A DNA stretch of 10,984 nt from Candidatus Aminicenantes bacterium UBA876 (GTDB taxonomy: Bacteria > Acidobacteriota > Aminicenantia > UBA2199). The position numbers and the translations under genes are program-made. The stretch lies in NCBI GenBank assembly GCA_002294665.1, contig DBFQ01000097.1:1-10984 (forward strand), in the 5' to 3' direction. Below, one piece after another: positions 1 through 6,287 of the stretch; position 1 is the first letter of the stretch; the number at the start of each line of letters is the position of its first letter. The notes beneath the pieces were generated by a model. It was not told the origin of the DNA. It ran no database searches and worked only from the letters and a program-made list of their open reading frames with translations.

Positions 1-23
1 CAACTCTTCAACTCTTCAACTTT
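1..23. repeat. CAACTCTT word repeat at the left edge
   Basis: The first 23 bases are two and a half copies of the word CAACTCTT followed by CAACTTT. The same word cluster occurs at 6162-6190 in this orientation and at 2116-2147 on the opposite strand. It sits just before a gene start, so it is read as spacer repeat rather than coding, although the downstream reading frame happens to stay open back to the window edge. Confidence 0.6.
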
Positions 24-55
24 ATTCTTCGGCACCATTTTTGCTTAAGAGCAAT

Positions 56-532
56 ATGGCTTCTCAACCCGATCCGGCATCCCGTTTCCTGGCGGGACTA
101 TTGATGCTGGTGCTGTTGATTGCCGCCGGCCGTCGCCTGACAAGGACGCCGCCCCCGCATCCGTGCATTCTGCCGGGATCAGCCCCACTCCTGCGCCTGC
201 CCCAGGGCCGCGGAATCGACCTGACCGAAGCCCTGCCGCCTGACGGCAGCGGTCGTATCCTGATCTGTCGCTTTCCCCAGGGTCCCGACGCGTTCGAGCG
301 GATTCGGCATGCCTGGAACCGGGCGACACGCCAAGACACGGGACCGCTTCGAACCGTTTTGATCACCGACCGCCCGGACCGCGTGTCCAACCTCGCGGAC
401 TGGATGCGGATTCCCTCTCCCCTTGTCATGGATCCGGACGTGTTCCTCGACCGCCTGCGCGTTCCCGGCACGCCGGCTCTGCTTTACTTTGAGAAGGGAA
501 TCCTGCGAAAATGCCACCTGATTGCCCGATAA
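56..532 (+). CDS. membrane-anchored redoxin/TlpA-like protein lacking CXXC
   Basis: The protein has 158 residues. It carries one hydrophobic anchor (residues about 11-25), then a GSAPLLRLP stretch (41-49) that resembles the GSPAPDFxLP start of TlpA-type and AhpC/TSA redoxins. Alternating strand/helix segments follow, ending in VPGTPALLYFEKG (136-148), which matches the cis-proline loop and final hairpin of a thioredoxin fold. The active-site cysteine pair is missing: where FWATWCPPC is expected the protein reads ICRFPQGPDA (70-79). A thiol-disulfide role is therefore doubtful, and binding or scaffolding outside the membrane is an inference. ATG at 56 is chosen. A TTG at 41 is possible, and the frame is open to the window edge, so an upstream extension cannot be excluded. 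No clear Shine-Dalgarno is seen. The end overlaps the start of a second redoxin-like frame by 22 bases. Confidence 0.6.
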   Translation: MASQPDPASRFLAGLLMLVLLIAAGRRLTRTPPPHPCILPGSAPLLRLPQGRGIDLTEALPPDGSGRILICRFPQGPDAFERIRHAWNRATRQDTGPLRTVLITDRPDRVSNLADWMRIPSPLVMDPDVFLDRLRVPGTPALLYFEKGILRKCHLIAR

Positions 533-672
533 AATCCGGCCAGGGCCAGCCGTCGCAACCGCGTTTCGGCAAAGCGCTGGTGCTTTTTCTATTGTTATTG
601 GTGTTGACTTACACGCTGATTGTCAACGCCGCCGTGCTTACGCGCACGGCCCAGGATCAAGCACCGACTTTC
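511..672 (+). pseudogene. probable 5' remnant of a second membrane-anchored redoxin gene
   Basis: An ATG at 511 overlaps the end of the preceding redoxin-like gene, with an AAGGGA element upstream. The frame encodes about 20 polar residues, a strong membrane segment (residues about 22-42, KALVLFLLLLVLTYTLIVNA) and then QDQAPTF (48-54). This is the layout of a TlpA-like protein: anchor, short spacer, APxF start of the redoxin domain. Codon choice up to about 670 looks coding. After that the frame (open to 954) lies antisense to a well-conserved radical SAM C-terminus and reads as low-complexity Arg/Ser/Gly with no redoxin features. I infer a gene truncated near 657-672. A short functional membrane peptide is the alternative. 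Confidence 0.35.
631..650. other. 7-bp hairpin in the convergent gap
   Basis: GCCGTGC (631-637) and GCACGGC (644-650) form a perfect 7-bp stem with a 6-base loop. The hairpin lies just past the stop codon of the minus-strand radical SAM gene. No T-run follows on either strand, so it is not a classical intrinsic terminator. It may help end or stabilise that transcript. Confidence 0.35.
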
Positions 673-1619
673 GTGGGGTCAAAGGGGTTTGCCGTGCAGA
701 AATCGGGAACATGGCTGTCCGGACTGCCCGCTTCCTGGATCCAACCGTTCTCAAATCCCAGTTCCATCGCCGCCGCAACCACGCGCTCGTATTCGCGGAC
801 GGAAAGGCGGCGATCCAGCGGCGGCGGGCAGGCCAGTTCCGGCGGCGGCCGGTACTGGCCCATCAACGAAAGATGCACATCCACGCCCATCCGTTGCGCC
901 AGTTTTTCCAGCAACGCGATCGAATCGTCAATGAAACCCGGCAAAACCAGGTGACGCACGATCAACCCTTTGCGCGCGATTCCCCGCTCGTCCAGAATCA
1001 GGCCGGTTCCGACCTGGCGCGCCATCTCTTCCAGTGCGGAAAACGCCACCTCCGGGTAATCAGCCGCGCCGGAAAGCCGTGCCGCCGTATCGCTGCCGGC
1101 GTATTTCAAATCCGGCAGGTAGATGTCCACACGCCCCTCGAGTTCCCGCAATACCTCGGGATCGTCGTAGCCGTTGCCGTTGTGTACCAACGTGGGATGG
1201 CGGCCCTCCCGTTCGATTGCAGCCAGCAAGGCCCGCACCTGGGGCACGACGTGAGAGGGAGACACCAGTCCCAGGGTATCGCAGCCCGCATCGAGAAGCG
1301 CGCGGATCTGCGCGATCACCTCACCCGGTTTCATGAGGCGGGGGGCGGTAGTTGAGCCGCGACTCACCTGGTGGTTCTGGCAGAACACGCAGCGCAGGTT
1401 GCAGCCGGTAAAAAACACGTTGCACACCCCGGCAGGGCCGCCGAGCACGGGTTCCTCCCCGGTGTGTCGGCAAACGGCGGCCACTTCCAGCCCCGCCCCA
1501 CCGGAGCAGAATCCATACGGCCCGGTGCAGCGGTTGGCCCCGCAGCGCCGGGGACACAGGGTGCAATGCTCCAGGCGGGGATCATGGGGCTGAGGCTGAC
1601 GTTTGATTGCTTGATCCAT
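657..1619 (-). CDS. PflX-type radical SAM protein (COG1313)
   Basis: The protein has 320 residues. It carries the radical SAM cluster motif CNLRCVFC (Cys73, Cys77, Cys80) followed by QNHQVS, typical of pyruvate formate-lyase activating enzyme relatives. A cysteine-rich N-terminus, CTLCPRRCGANRCTG (Cys19, 22, 26, 31, 38), is characteristic of the PflX/COG1313 group. The later TLVHNGNGY, DIYLPDLKYA and VRHLVLPG segments and the ending VPDF..NPF also fit that family, and the length is usual. The enzyme would bind a 4Fe-4S cluster and S-adenosylmethionine in the cytoplasm; the target substrate of PflX proteins is not established. The start is ATG 1619. No Shine-Dalgarno is visible, and a TACAAT box lies 6 bases upstream. 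The gene diverges from a MOSC-domain gene. Confidence 0.9.
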   Translation of the reverse strand: MDQAIKRQPQPHDPRLEHCTLCPRRCGANRCTGPYGFCSGGAGLEVAAVCRHTGEEPVLGGPAGVCNVFFTGCNLRCVFCQNHQVSRGSTTAPRLMKPGEVIAQIRALLDAGCDTLGLVSPSHVVPQVRALLAAIEREGRHPTLVHNGNGYDDPEVLRELEGRVDIYLPDLKYAGSDTAARLSGAADYPEVAFSALEEMARQVGTGLILDERGIARKGLIVRHLVLPGFIDDSIALLEKLAQRMGVDVHLSLMGQYRPPPELACPPPLDRRLSVREYERVVAAAMELGFENGWIQEAGSPDSHVPDFCTANPFDPTKVGA

Positions 1620-1625
1620 GACGTG

Positions 1626-1656
1626 ATTGTATCATGCCACGTGGTCATGATATGCT
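1626..1656. promoter_or_regulatory. divergent promoter region with palindromic operator-like element
   Basis: On the plus strand TTGTAT (1627-1632) and TATGCT (1651-1656) are 18 bases apart and look like -35 and -10 boxes; the -10-like box ends 6 bases before ATG 1663. On the minus strand TACAAT (1631 to 1626) ends 6 bases before ATG 1619, with no good -35 found. Between them lie the arms ATCATG (1631-1636) and CATGAT (1646-1651) around the self-complementary core CCACGTGG (1637-1644). The arms could bind a dimeric regulator over both promoters. No binding protein is identifiable from the window. Confidence 0.45.
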
Positions 1657-1662
1657 CGTTTG

Positions 1663-2118
1663 ATGACCCCAGCGGAAAAACAGACTCAACCGCATGTAGT
1701 CGCGGTCTGCCGCAACTCCAGGCGCGGCCCGAAACCGGTTGTGGCGGAAATCCGCCTGCTTCCCGGAGTGGGAGTAGAACAGGACGCCCATGCGGGAACG
1801 GGTGAGCGCGAAGTTTCGCTGCTGGCATGGGAGAGCCACCAGCGTTTCCAACCCCGGACGCCGGTCCAATTGAAACCGGGCATTTTCGGAGAGAACATCA
1901 CCACCATGGGCATCGATTTCGCCCGGCTTCAAGTGAAAGATCGCCTTCAGTTGAATGATTGTGTCCTGGAAATCACGCGCAAAGGCAAGGAATGCCGGAC
2001 ACCATGCGCGATTTCACGCAACGTAGGCGAATGCATCATGCCACGGGAATGCGTGTTTGCACGGGTGATCCAGGGCGGCATCCTGCGTGCCGGAGATCCG
2101 ATCCACAAAAAAAGTTGA
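1663..2118 (+). CDS. MOSC domain-containing protein
   Basis: The protein has 151 residues, nearly all one MOSC (molybdenum cofactor sulfurase C-terminal) domain. Visible hallmarks are GVGVEQDAHAG (about 35-45), REVSLLAWES, LKPGIFGENITTMGI (about 70-84), the conserved cysteine region GKECRTPCAI (about 108-117) and a C-terminal CIMPRECVFARVIQGG followed by GD. Stand-alone MOSC proteins are thought to handle sulfur for, or to bind, molybdenum cofactor; this one lacks partner domains and its exact reaction is unknown. A cysteine replaces the usual glycine in the PRExVFARV stretch. ATG 1663 is chosen; TTG 1660 is directly upstream in frame. No Shine-Dalgarno is visible, and a -10-like TATGCT ends 6 bases before the ATG. 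No molybdopterin biosynthesis gene is in view. Confidence 0.88.
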   Translation: MTPAEKQTQPHVVAVCRNSRRGPKPVVAEIRLLPGVGVEQDAHAGTGEREVSLLAWESHQRFQPRTPVQLKPGIFGENITTMGIDFARLQVKDRLQLNDCVLEITRKGKECRTPCAISRNVGECIMPRECVFARVIQGGILRAGDPIHKKS

Positions 2119-2210
2119 AAAGTTGGAGAGTTGAAGAGTTGAAGAGGCAAGAAGTAATAAAAGTTGAAGAAGTATTTACTTTCGACTTTAGACTTTCAAC
2201 TTTCGACTCA
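2110..2210. repeat. GTTGAAGA / TTTCAACTTT word-repeat block
   Basis: Starting at the stop codon of the MOSC gene, the sequence is made of recurring words: AGTTGAAAAGTTGGAGAG, GTTGAAGAGTTGAAGAG, AAAGTTGAAG, CTTTCGACTTT, ACTTTCAACTTTCGAC. The words pair with one another; AAAGTTGAA (2160-2168) is an exact inverted match to TTCAACTTT (2195-2203). The block shares a 19-base match with 6162-6180 on the opposite strand. It contains no credible gene. It may fold as a loose bidirectional terminator between the MOSC gene and the convergent reductase gene, but no classical T-tract hairpin is seen. Confidence 0.6.
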
Positions 2211-2260
2211 GTTCCCCCTAGCCTATCGCCACTCGCCTCTGGCCAAAAACCCACACGCGC

Positions 2261-2322
2261 TGAATAAGGAAGAACGAATAAAAAACCTTTCGGGAGGATC
2301 CGGGTCCCTTATTCCTTATTCA
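2261..2322. repeat. 11-bp inverted repeat in convergent spacer
   Basis: TGAATAAGGAA (2261-2271) and TTCCTTATTCA (2312-2322) are perfect inverted copies separated by 40 bases. The loop contains a GC-rich GGGAGGATCCGGGTCCC stretch. Further CTTATTC words continue to 2336. The element lies between convergent genes ending at 2118 and 2354, so a role in ending both transcripts is possible but unproven. The rest of 2119-2353 shows no gene. Confidence 0.5.
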
Positions 2323-2353
2323 TTATGCCTTATTCAATTCCCCAAAATCCGGG

Positions 2354-3571
2354 CTAAGCCAGAAACTCCACCGGTACCTGGTTCAGCCGCGCGATATCCA
2401 GGATCCGTTCCCTGACATCGAAATGCTGGGAACAGGCCACAGTGCATGCATGGCAATCCAGGCAATGCACGCTTCCGGCATCCTTCAGGCACTCGGCCGC
2501 GAGGGAAAGGTTGCGGTAACCATACGCGTACATGAAACTGCGCATCAGGGTGGGAATATCCATGTGAAAGCGGCATTGGCTCGCACACTTGCCGCACTGG
2601 CTGCAGTACAGGCCCGCCAGGTTCTTGTGGGATTCCAGGTCCAGGTCCATCTTTTCCGCAGGTGTCAGGGTGAATTCGCGCATGGCTGCAATATCCAGTT
2701 CCAGTTGGTCGAAGGTGGTGAAACCGGGAATGGCGGTGTGGATGTTCTCATGCTGCAACGCCCATTTCAGCGCGGCTTTCATGTTGATGGGCTGCTGGCG
2801 CTCCTTGTCCCAGTACACTCCGGCCTGGGTCTTCATGGCCACGATGCCCACGCCTTTTGCGGCGGCATAATCAATCGCCGCCAGAACCTCCTGGCGGTGA
2901 TCCTGGCGAAAGTTGATCGCCGTCAACACGACATCGATTTCGCCCAGGTCCGCGGCGGCACGCAGGACCTCGGGTTCGTTGCTGTGGGTGGTGACGCCGA
3001 TGAACCGGGCCCGCCCCGCCTTTTTCCATTGCAGCATCAATGAGATCAGCGGCTCGAAGCGGGTGGCTTCGGCGCTGGCCACGCCGTGAAGATACAGGAT
3101 ATCCACATAATCGGTTTTCAAGCGTTGCAGGCTGGTTTCAAAATCGGCAGCAAAGCGTTCCAGGTCGGCTTTGCCGGTAAAAATCCGTTCCCGCGTGCCC
3201 GGCTTGCGCGCCTCGTGACCCCCCACCAACTTGGTGGCGATCACCACGTCGGCACGCTTGCGTTCGCTGACCACCTGGCCCACCATTTCCTCGTTGCGGC
3301 CGCGCTGGTAGACATGCGCCGTGTCCAGCATCTTCAGGCCGGAATCCAGGGCGCGACGCACCAGGTTGGGGTTGTCCGCGTTCATCACCCCCATGTTGAC
3401 GACGGGCAGGCGCAGTCCCGTACGCCCCAGTACCCGGGTGCGATAAGTCTCATCCACTTTTCCCCGGATATCTTTTTCATTCGCGGATTTCAGCGCGGAA
3501 GGCAGCAAAGCCGCTCCGGACAAACCGACCAGTCCTTGCTTGATAAAACCACGGCGGCCGAATGCAGACAT
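2354..3571 (-). CDS. Tat-signal aldo/keto reductase with two C-terminal 4Fe-4S motifs
   Basis: The protein has 405 residues from the start at 3571, which has AGGAGG five bases upstream. An in-frame ATG at 3622 would add 17 residues, but it lacks that site and would push the twin-arginine motif inwards. The N-terminus GRRGFIKQ plus a hydrophobic stretch (residues 5-27) looks like a Tat signal. The aldo/keto reductase barrel spans about 42-310, with the expected tetrad Asp83, Tyr88, Lys114 and His162. The C-terminus holds two CxxCxxCxxxC motifs (Cys323/326/329/333 and Cys370/373/376/380), as in ferredoxin-like COG1453 reductases. It probably passes electrons between a nicotinamide cofactor and two clusters; substrate and cellular site are unknown. 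It is divergent from the PadR gene and may share its operator region. Confidence 0.88.
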   Translation of the reverse strand: MSAFGRRGFIKQGLVGLSGAALLPSALKSANEKDIRGKVDETYRTRVLGRTGLRLPVVNMGVMNADNPNLVRRALDSGLKMLDTAHVYQRGRNEEMVGQVVSERKRADVVIATKLVGGHEARKPGTRERIFTGKADLERFAADFETSLQRLKTDYVDILYLHGVASAEATRFEPLISLMLQWKKAGRARFIGVTTHSNEPEVLRAAADLGEIDVVLTAINFRQDHRQEVLAAIDYAAAKGVGIVAMKTQAGVYWDKERQQPINMKAALKWALQHENIHTAIPGFTTFDQLELDIAAMREFTLTPAEKMDLDLESHKNLAGLYCSQCGKCASQCRFHMDIPTLMRSFMYAYGYRNLSLAAECLKDAGSVHCLDCHACTVACSQHFDVRERILDIARLNQVPVEFLA

Positions 3572-3609
3572 AGAAACCTCCTCTGTCCGCATCAGCATGC
3601 CCGAAAAAA

Positions 3610-3638
3610 ATTTAAAAAACAATCCCTTTTGTAGACAA
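3610..3638 (-). promoter_or_regulatory. possible promoter of the aldo/keto reductase gene
   Basis: Reading the minus strand, TTGTCT (3638-3633) and TTAAAT (3615-3610) are separated by 17 bases. Each matches the standard boxes at four of six positions. The -35-like box overlaps that of the divergent PadR gene, so the two promoters would face away from a shared centre. Confidence 0.3.
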
Positions 3639-3668
3639 ATCCGGTATTGTATATTATACTATAGTATA
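3629..3668 (+). promoter_or_regulatory. PadR promoter with overlapping 14-bp palindromic operator
   Basis: TTGTAG (3629-3634) and TATTAT (3652-3657) are 17 bases apart and form a plausible promoter. A perfect AT-rich palindrome TATACTATAGTATA (3655-3668) overlaps the -10 box and the expected transcription start. PadR repressors commonly bind AT-rich dyads in their own promoters, so autorepression is the natural reading. A Shine-Dalgarno GGAGG (3680-3684) lies eight bases before the start codon at 3693. Confidence 0.6.
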
Positions 3669-3692
3669 TAAAAATATTCGGAGGCGGCGCGA

Positions 3693-4142
3693 ATGAATGT
3701 GGATCACAGAAAACAGAAGTTGATGAAATCCTGGTCCAGGGAATACAAAAAGGGGTTCTCCGCCTACTTCCTGTTGCTGTTCATGAAGGATGAGCCGACT
3801 TACGGTTTCGAGCTCTCGCGCAGGCTTCAGGCCGTCAGCCATAACCTTCCCTTTAACGAGAGCGGAATTTACCAGCAGCTCAAAAAACTGGAAAACGCCG
3901 ATTTGATCCACTCGGAATGGCGCCGCTCCGATCAAGGTCCCCGGCGCAAATATTACCAGCTCACTTCCCAGGGCAATGAATTGCTGGCCGAATTCACGCA
4001 GACAATGGTCATGCCCCTGGTCCTGGCCCTCGGCAGGCTGATCCAGTTTCATTTCCCCGCCCTCGCCGCATCCTTTGTGGCGATTGCCCAGGCCGGCCAT
4101 GATCGCGGCACGGACACGCCTTCAGCAACAACGGCAAAATGA
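3693..4142 (+). CDS. PadR-family transcriptional regulator
   Basis: The protein has 149 residues. A winged helix spans about 21-94: FLLLFMKDEPTYGFELSRRL holds the first helices, ESGIYQQLKKLENADLI is the recognition region with the family's xxxYxxLxxLE pattern, and GPRRKYYQLTSQG is the wing. The C-terminal helix (about 96-133), which dimerises PadR proteins, is hydrophobic; the last 15 residues are polar and probably disordered. The stop codon overlaps the start of the B12-type radical SAM gene (ATGA at 4139-4142), implying translational coupling. A palindrome over the promoter suggests autoregulation. The effector is unknown; PadR proteins often sense phenolics, drugs or membrane stress, but nothing here identifies the ligand. 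Confidence 0.9.
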   Translation: MNVDHRKQKLMKSWSREYKKGFSAYFLLLFMKDEPTYGFELSRRLQAVSHNLPFNESGIYQQLKKLENADLIHSEWRRSDQGPRRKYYQLTSQGNELLAEFTQTMVMPLVLALGRLIQFHFPALAASFVAIAQAGHDRGTDTPSATTAK

Positions 4143-5659
4143 AGGCGCTGCTGATTTATCCACAATACCCGGATACATTCTGGAGCTTCAAGCACGCCAT
4201 CCGCTTCATCTCCAAAAAATCGGTGTACCCACCGCTGGGGCTGCTCACCGTGGCGGCCATGTTGCCGCAGGCATGGCAATTGAAGCTGGTGGATATGAAT
4301 GTATCCCCCCTGCTGAGGCGTCACCTGGCATGGGCGGACATGGTGTTTATCAGCGCCATGGCCGTACAGCAGGAATCGACCCGGGAAGTCATCCGCCGGG
4401 CAAAACAAGCCGGCAAAGCGATCGTTGCCGGCGGTCCTTTGTTTACGGAAGCCCCGGAATCATTTCCTCAAGTCGACCACCTGGTACTCAACGAAGCGGA
4501 AATCACATTGCCCCGTTTCCTCTCCGACCTGGCCACCGGTCATCCTCACAAGACCTATCAGACAAAGAAGTTTCCTGAACTCATCCAGACCCCGACCCCC
4601 CGCTGGAACCTGTTGAAAATGAAAAAATACGTATCCATGAACCTGCAATTCTCCCGCGGCTGCCCCTTCAACTGCGAATTCTGCAGCATCACCGCCCTGT
4701 TCGGACGCCGGGTCCGCACCAAGAGCGCCGCCCAGATCGTTGCGGAACTCGACAGCCTTTACGCGCGCGGCTGGAAAGGCGGGGTCTTTTTTGTGGACGA
4801 CAACTTCATCGGCAACCGCACCGCCTTGAAAGCCGAGGTTCTACCCGCCATTATTCAGTGGATGAAACAACACCACTCGCCTTTTAATTTCAACACCGAA
4901 GCATCCATTGACCTGGCTGATGACGATGAATTGATGTCCCTGATGGTACAGGCGGGTTTCAACCAGGTGTTTATCGGTATCGAAACTCCGGACAAGGAGA
5001 GCCTGGTGGCCTGCGGAAAAATGCAGAACGCCCGCCGTGACCTGGACGCCAGCGTCAAGCATATCCAGGCCGCGGGATTGGAAGTGACGGGTGGCTTCAT
5101 CGTCGGCTTTGACAACGACTCTCCCTCCATTTTTCGTCGCCAGGTCGAATTCATCCAGAACAGCGGTATCGTAACCGCCATGGTGGGATTGTTGAACGCG
5201 CCTCGCAATACCCGGCTCTACCAGCGCCTCAAGCAGGAAAAGCGCCTGTTGAAAACCTTTTCCGGAGACAACACCGATTTTTCCATCAATTTCCTGCCGC
5301 GGATGAACTACCAGGAACTCATTCGCGGCTATCAGCGCATTCTGCAATCGATTTATGCATGCAAGCCCTATACCCTCCGGGTTCAGGATTTCCTGCGGCG
5401 AAAATCCCGCTATATAAAGGAATTGCGTCGTGCCGGCAAAACTCCCCCCAGCAGCAGTGTGCCGCTGCGTCTCTATCATATCAAGGCGGCCATCCGCGCT
5501 TTTTTTGTGTTGGGGATATTTGACCGCGGCCGCAGATACTATTGGAAACTGCTTTTCTGGTCGCTATTCCGTTGCCCGCGCCTCGTTCCCCAGGCCATCA
5601 CGTTCGCGATTTACGGCTTCCATTTCCGCCGCGTATTCCATACCACCCGCGCCCGCTGA
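4139..5659 (+). CDS. B12-binding-type radical SAM protein with DUF4070-like C-terminus
   Basis: The protein has 506 residues. The N-terminal domain (about 1-145) is a Rossmann-type B12-binding fold: MKALLIYPQ, PPLGLLTVAAMLP, VDMNVS, FISAM and VAGGPLFT. The cobalamin-ligand DxHxxG motif is absent; residues 52-56 read DMNVS. The radical SAM core (about 165-370) has CPFNCEFC (Cys175, Cys179, Cys182), FVDDNFIGN and GIETP. The rest (about 375-506) resembles the DUF4070 C-terminal domain and ends in a basic, aromatic stretch that may touch the membrane. Members are uncharacterised; related enzymes methylate or rearrange unactivated carbons. The start is fixed by the ATGA overlap with the PadR gene, so a PadR-controlled, possibly lipid- or metabolite-modifying enzyme is an inference. 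Confidence 0.88.
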   Translation: MKALLIYPQYPDTFWSFKHAIRFISKKSVYPPLGLLTVAAMLPQAWQLKLVDMNVSPLLRRHLAWADMVFISAMAVQQESTREVIRRAKQAGKAIVAGGPLFTEAPESFPQVDHLVLNEAEITLPRFLSDLATGHPHKTYQTKKFPELIQTPTPRWNLLKMKKYVSMNLQFSRGCPFNCEFCSITALFGRRVRTKSAAQIVAELDSLYARGWKGGVFFVDDNFIGNRTALKAEVLPAIIQWMKQHHSPFNFNTEASIDLADDDELMSLMVQAGFNQVFIGIETPDKESLVACGKMQNARRDLDASVKHIQAAGLEVTGGFIVGFDNDSPSIFRRQVEFIQNSGIVTAMVGLLNAPRNTRLYQRLKQEKRLLKTFSGDNTDFSINFLPRMNYQELIRGYQRILQSIYACKPYTLRVQDFLRRKSRYIKELRRAGKTPPSSSVPLRLYHIKAAIRAFFVLGIFDRGRRYYWKLLFWSLFRCPRLVPQAITFAIYGFHFRRVFHTTRAR

Positions 5660-5670
5660 ATGCTTTTCGC

Positions 5671-6078
5671 TCACAGCAGTTTCCGTCCGATCAGGAAGCT
5701 GAGCGCGGCCACCGAACCGCTGAGAACCATTCCCCAGATGATATCCACCACGACAATCGGCATGGGCCATCCCTTCAGCGTGGCCAGGTTGGTTAAGTCG
5801 TAAGTGGCATAGGTAAAGAAACCGAACAAAACGCCCATGAGCAAACAATGGGCAAACGAATTCCGGTCCAGCCCGGGCAACACGGCAAACACCAGGATGC
5901 CCACGATAAACAAGAGGTAAAACACGATCGCCGCGGTCCAGTTGAATTTCGGTGCCAGGAATTCACCCAGGTGGCGGCGGTAGAACCCCTTGGCCACAAA
6001 CCCCAGCCACACCATGTCGATCACGAAAAACACGGGGACCGTCAGCAGGTAGAGCAGGATCGCTTTCTTGATGCCCAT
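5671..6078 (-). CDS. DUF2177-family membrane protein
   Basis: The protein has 135 residues and about four membrane helices (roughly 5-27, 48-68, 76-95, 106-130). The family pattern is clear: DMVWLGFVAKGFYRR after the first helix, TYATYDLTNLATLKGWP in the third, and DIIWGMVLSG in the fourth. The function of DUF2177 proteins is not known. The start at 6078 is chosen because GGGAGG lies five bases upstream; an in-frame ATG at 6099 would add seven residues and lacks such a site. The gene ends 11 bases from the stop of the convergent radical SAM gene, which leaves no room for a hairpin terminator between them. Confidence 0.88.
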   Translation of the reverse strand: MGIKKAILLYLLTVPVFFVIDMVWLGFVAKGFYRRHLGEFLAPKFNWTAAIVFYLLFIVGILVFAVLPGLDRNSFAHCLLMGVLFGFFTYATYDLTNLATLKGWPMPIVVVDIIWGMVLSGSVAALSFLIGRKLL

Positions 6079-6111
6079 TACAACCTCCCGCAGGATCATA
6101 CCGCGAATCAG

Positions 6112-6190
6112 TGAAAAGTGAAAAGGGGCGGTTCATGAAACGCTACTTTTTCAACTTCTTCCCTCTTCAACTCTTCAACTTTTCAACTCT
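6112..6190. repeat. AGTGAAA and CTCTTCAACT word-repeat block
   Basis: Upstream of the DUF2177 gene, GTGAAAAGTGAAAAGG (6112-6127) is followed by TTTTTCAACTTC and CCTCTTCAACTCTTCAACT (6162-6180). The second word is shared exactly, over 19 bases, with the reverse complement of the block after the MOSC gene, and with the left window edge. The stretch has no credible gene. Confidence 0.6.
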
Positions 6191-6240
6191 TAAACTCTGC
6201 TATGGCCATGGGCTAGTGGCAAGAGGCGATTGGAAAGATT

Positions 6241-6287
6241 CAGGAACGAGATAACAGGCGTACGGGCGGGTTAGAAACTCGTTCCTG
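6241..6287. repeat. 10-bp inverted repeat CAGGAACGAG / CTCGTTCCTG
   Basis: CAGGAACGAG (6241-6250) and CTCGTTCCTG (6278-6287) are perfect inverted copies 27 bases apart, with the inner segment TACGGGCGGGTTAGAAA. No T-tract follows on either strand. It is best described as a REP-like intergenic palindrome, lying about 180 bases beyond the stop of the giant secreted protein gene. Confidence 0.55.

Noticed and set aside
522..1355. 277-codon plus-strand open frame
   Set aside because: It is antisense to the PflX-type radical SAM gene, which has all the expected motifs; the plus frame has none.
2423..3043. 206-codon plus-strand open frame
   Set aside because: It is the antisense shadow of the aldo/keto reductase, whose tetrad and cluster cysteines are intact.
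3572..3622. 17-residue upstream extension of the aldo/keto reductase
   Set aside because: The start at 3622 has no ribosome site, whereas AGGAGG precedes 3571 and the Tat motif then lies at the very N-terminus.
4841..5479. 212-codon minus-strand open frame
   Set aside because: It is antisense to the B12-type radical SAM gene core; the translation shows no recognisable family pattern.
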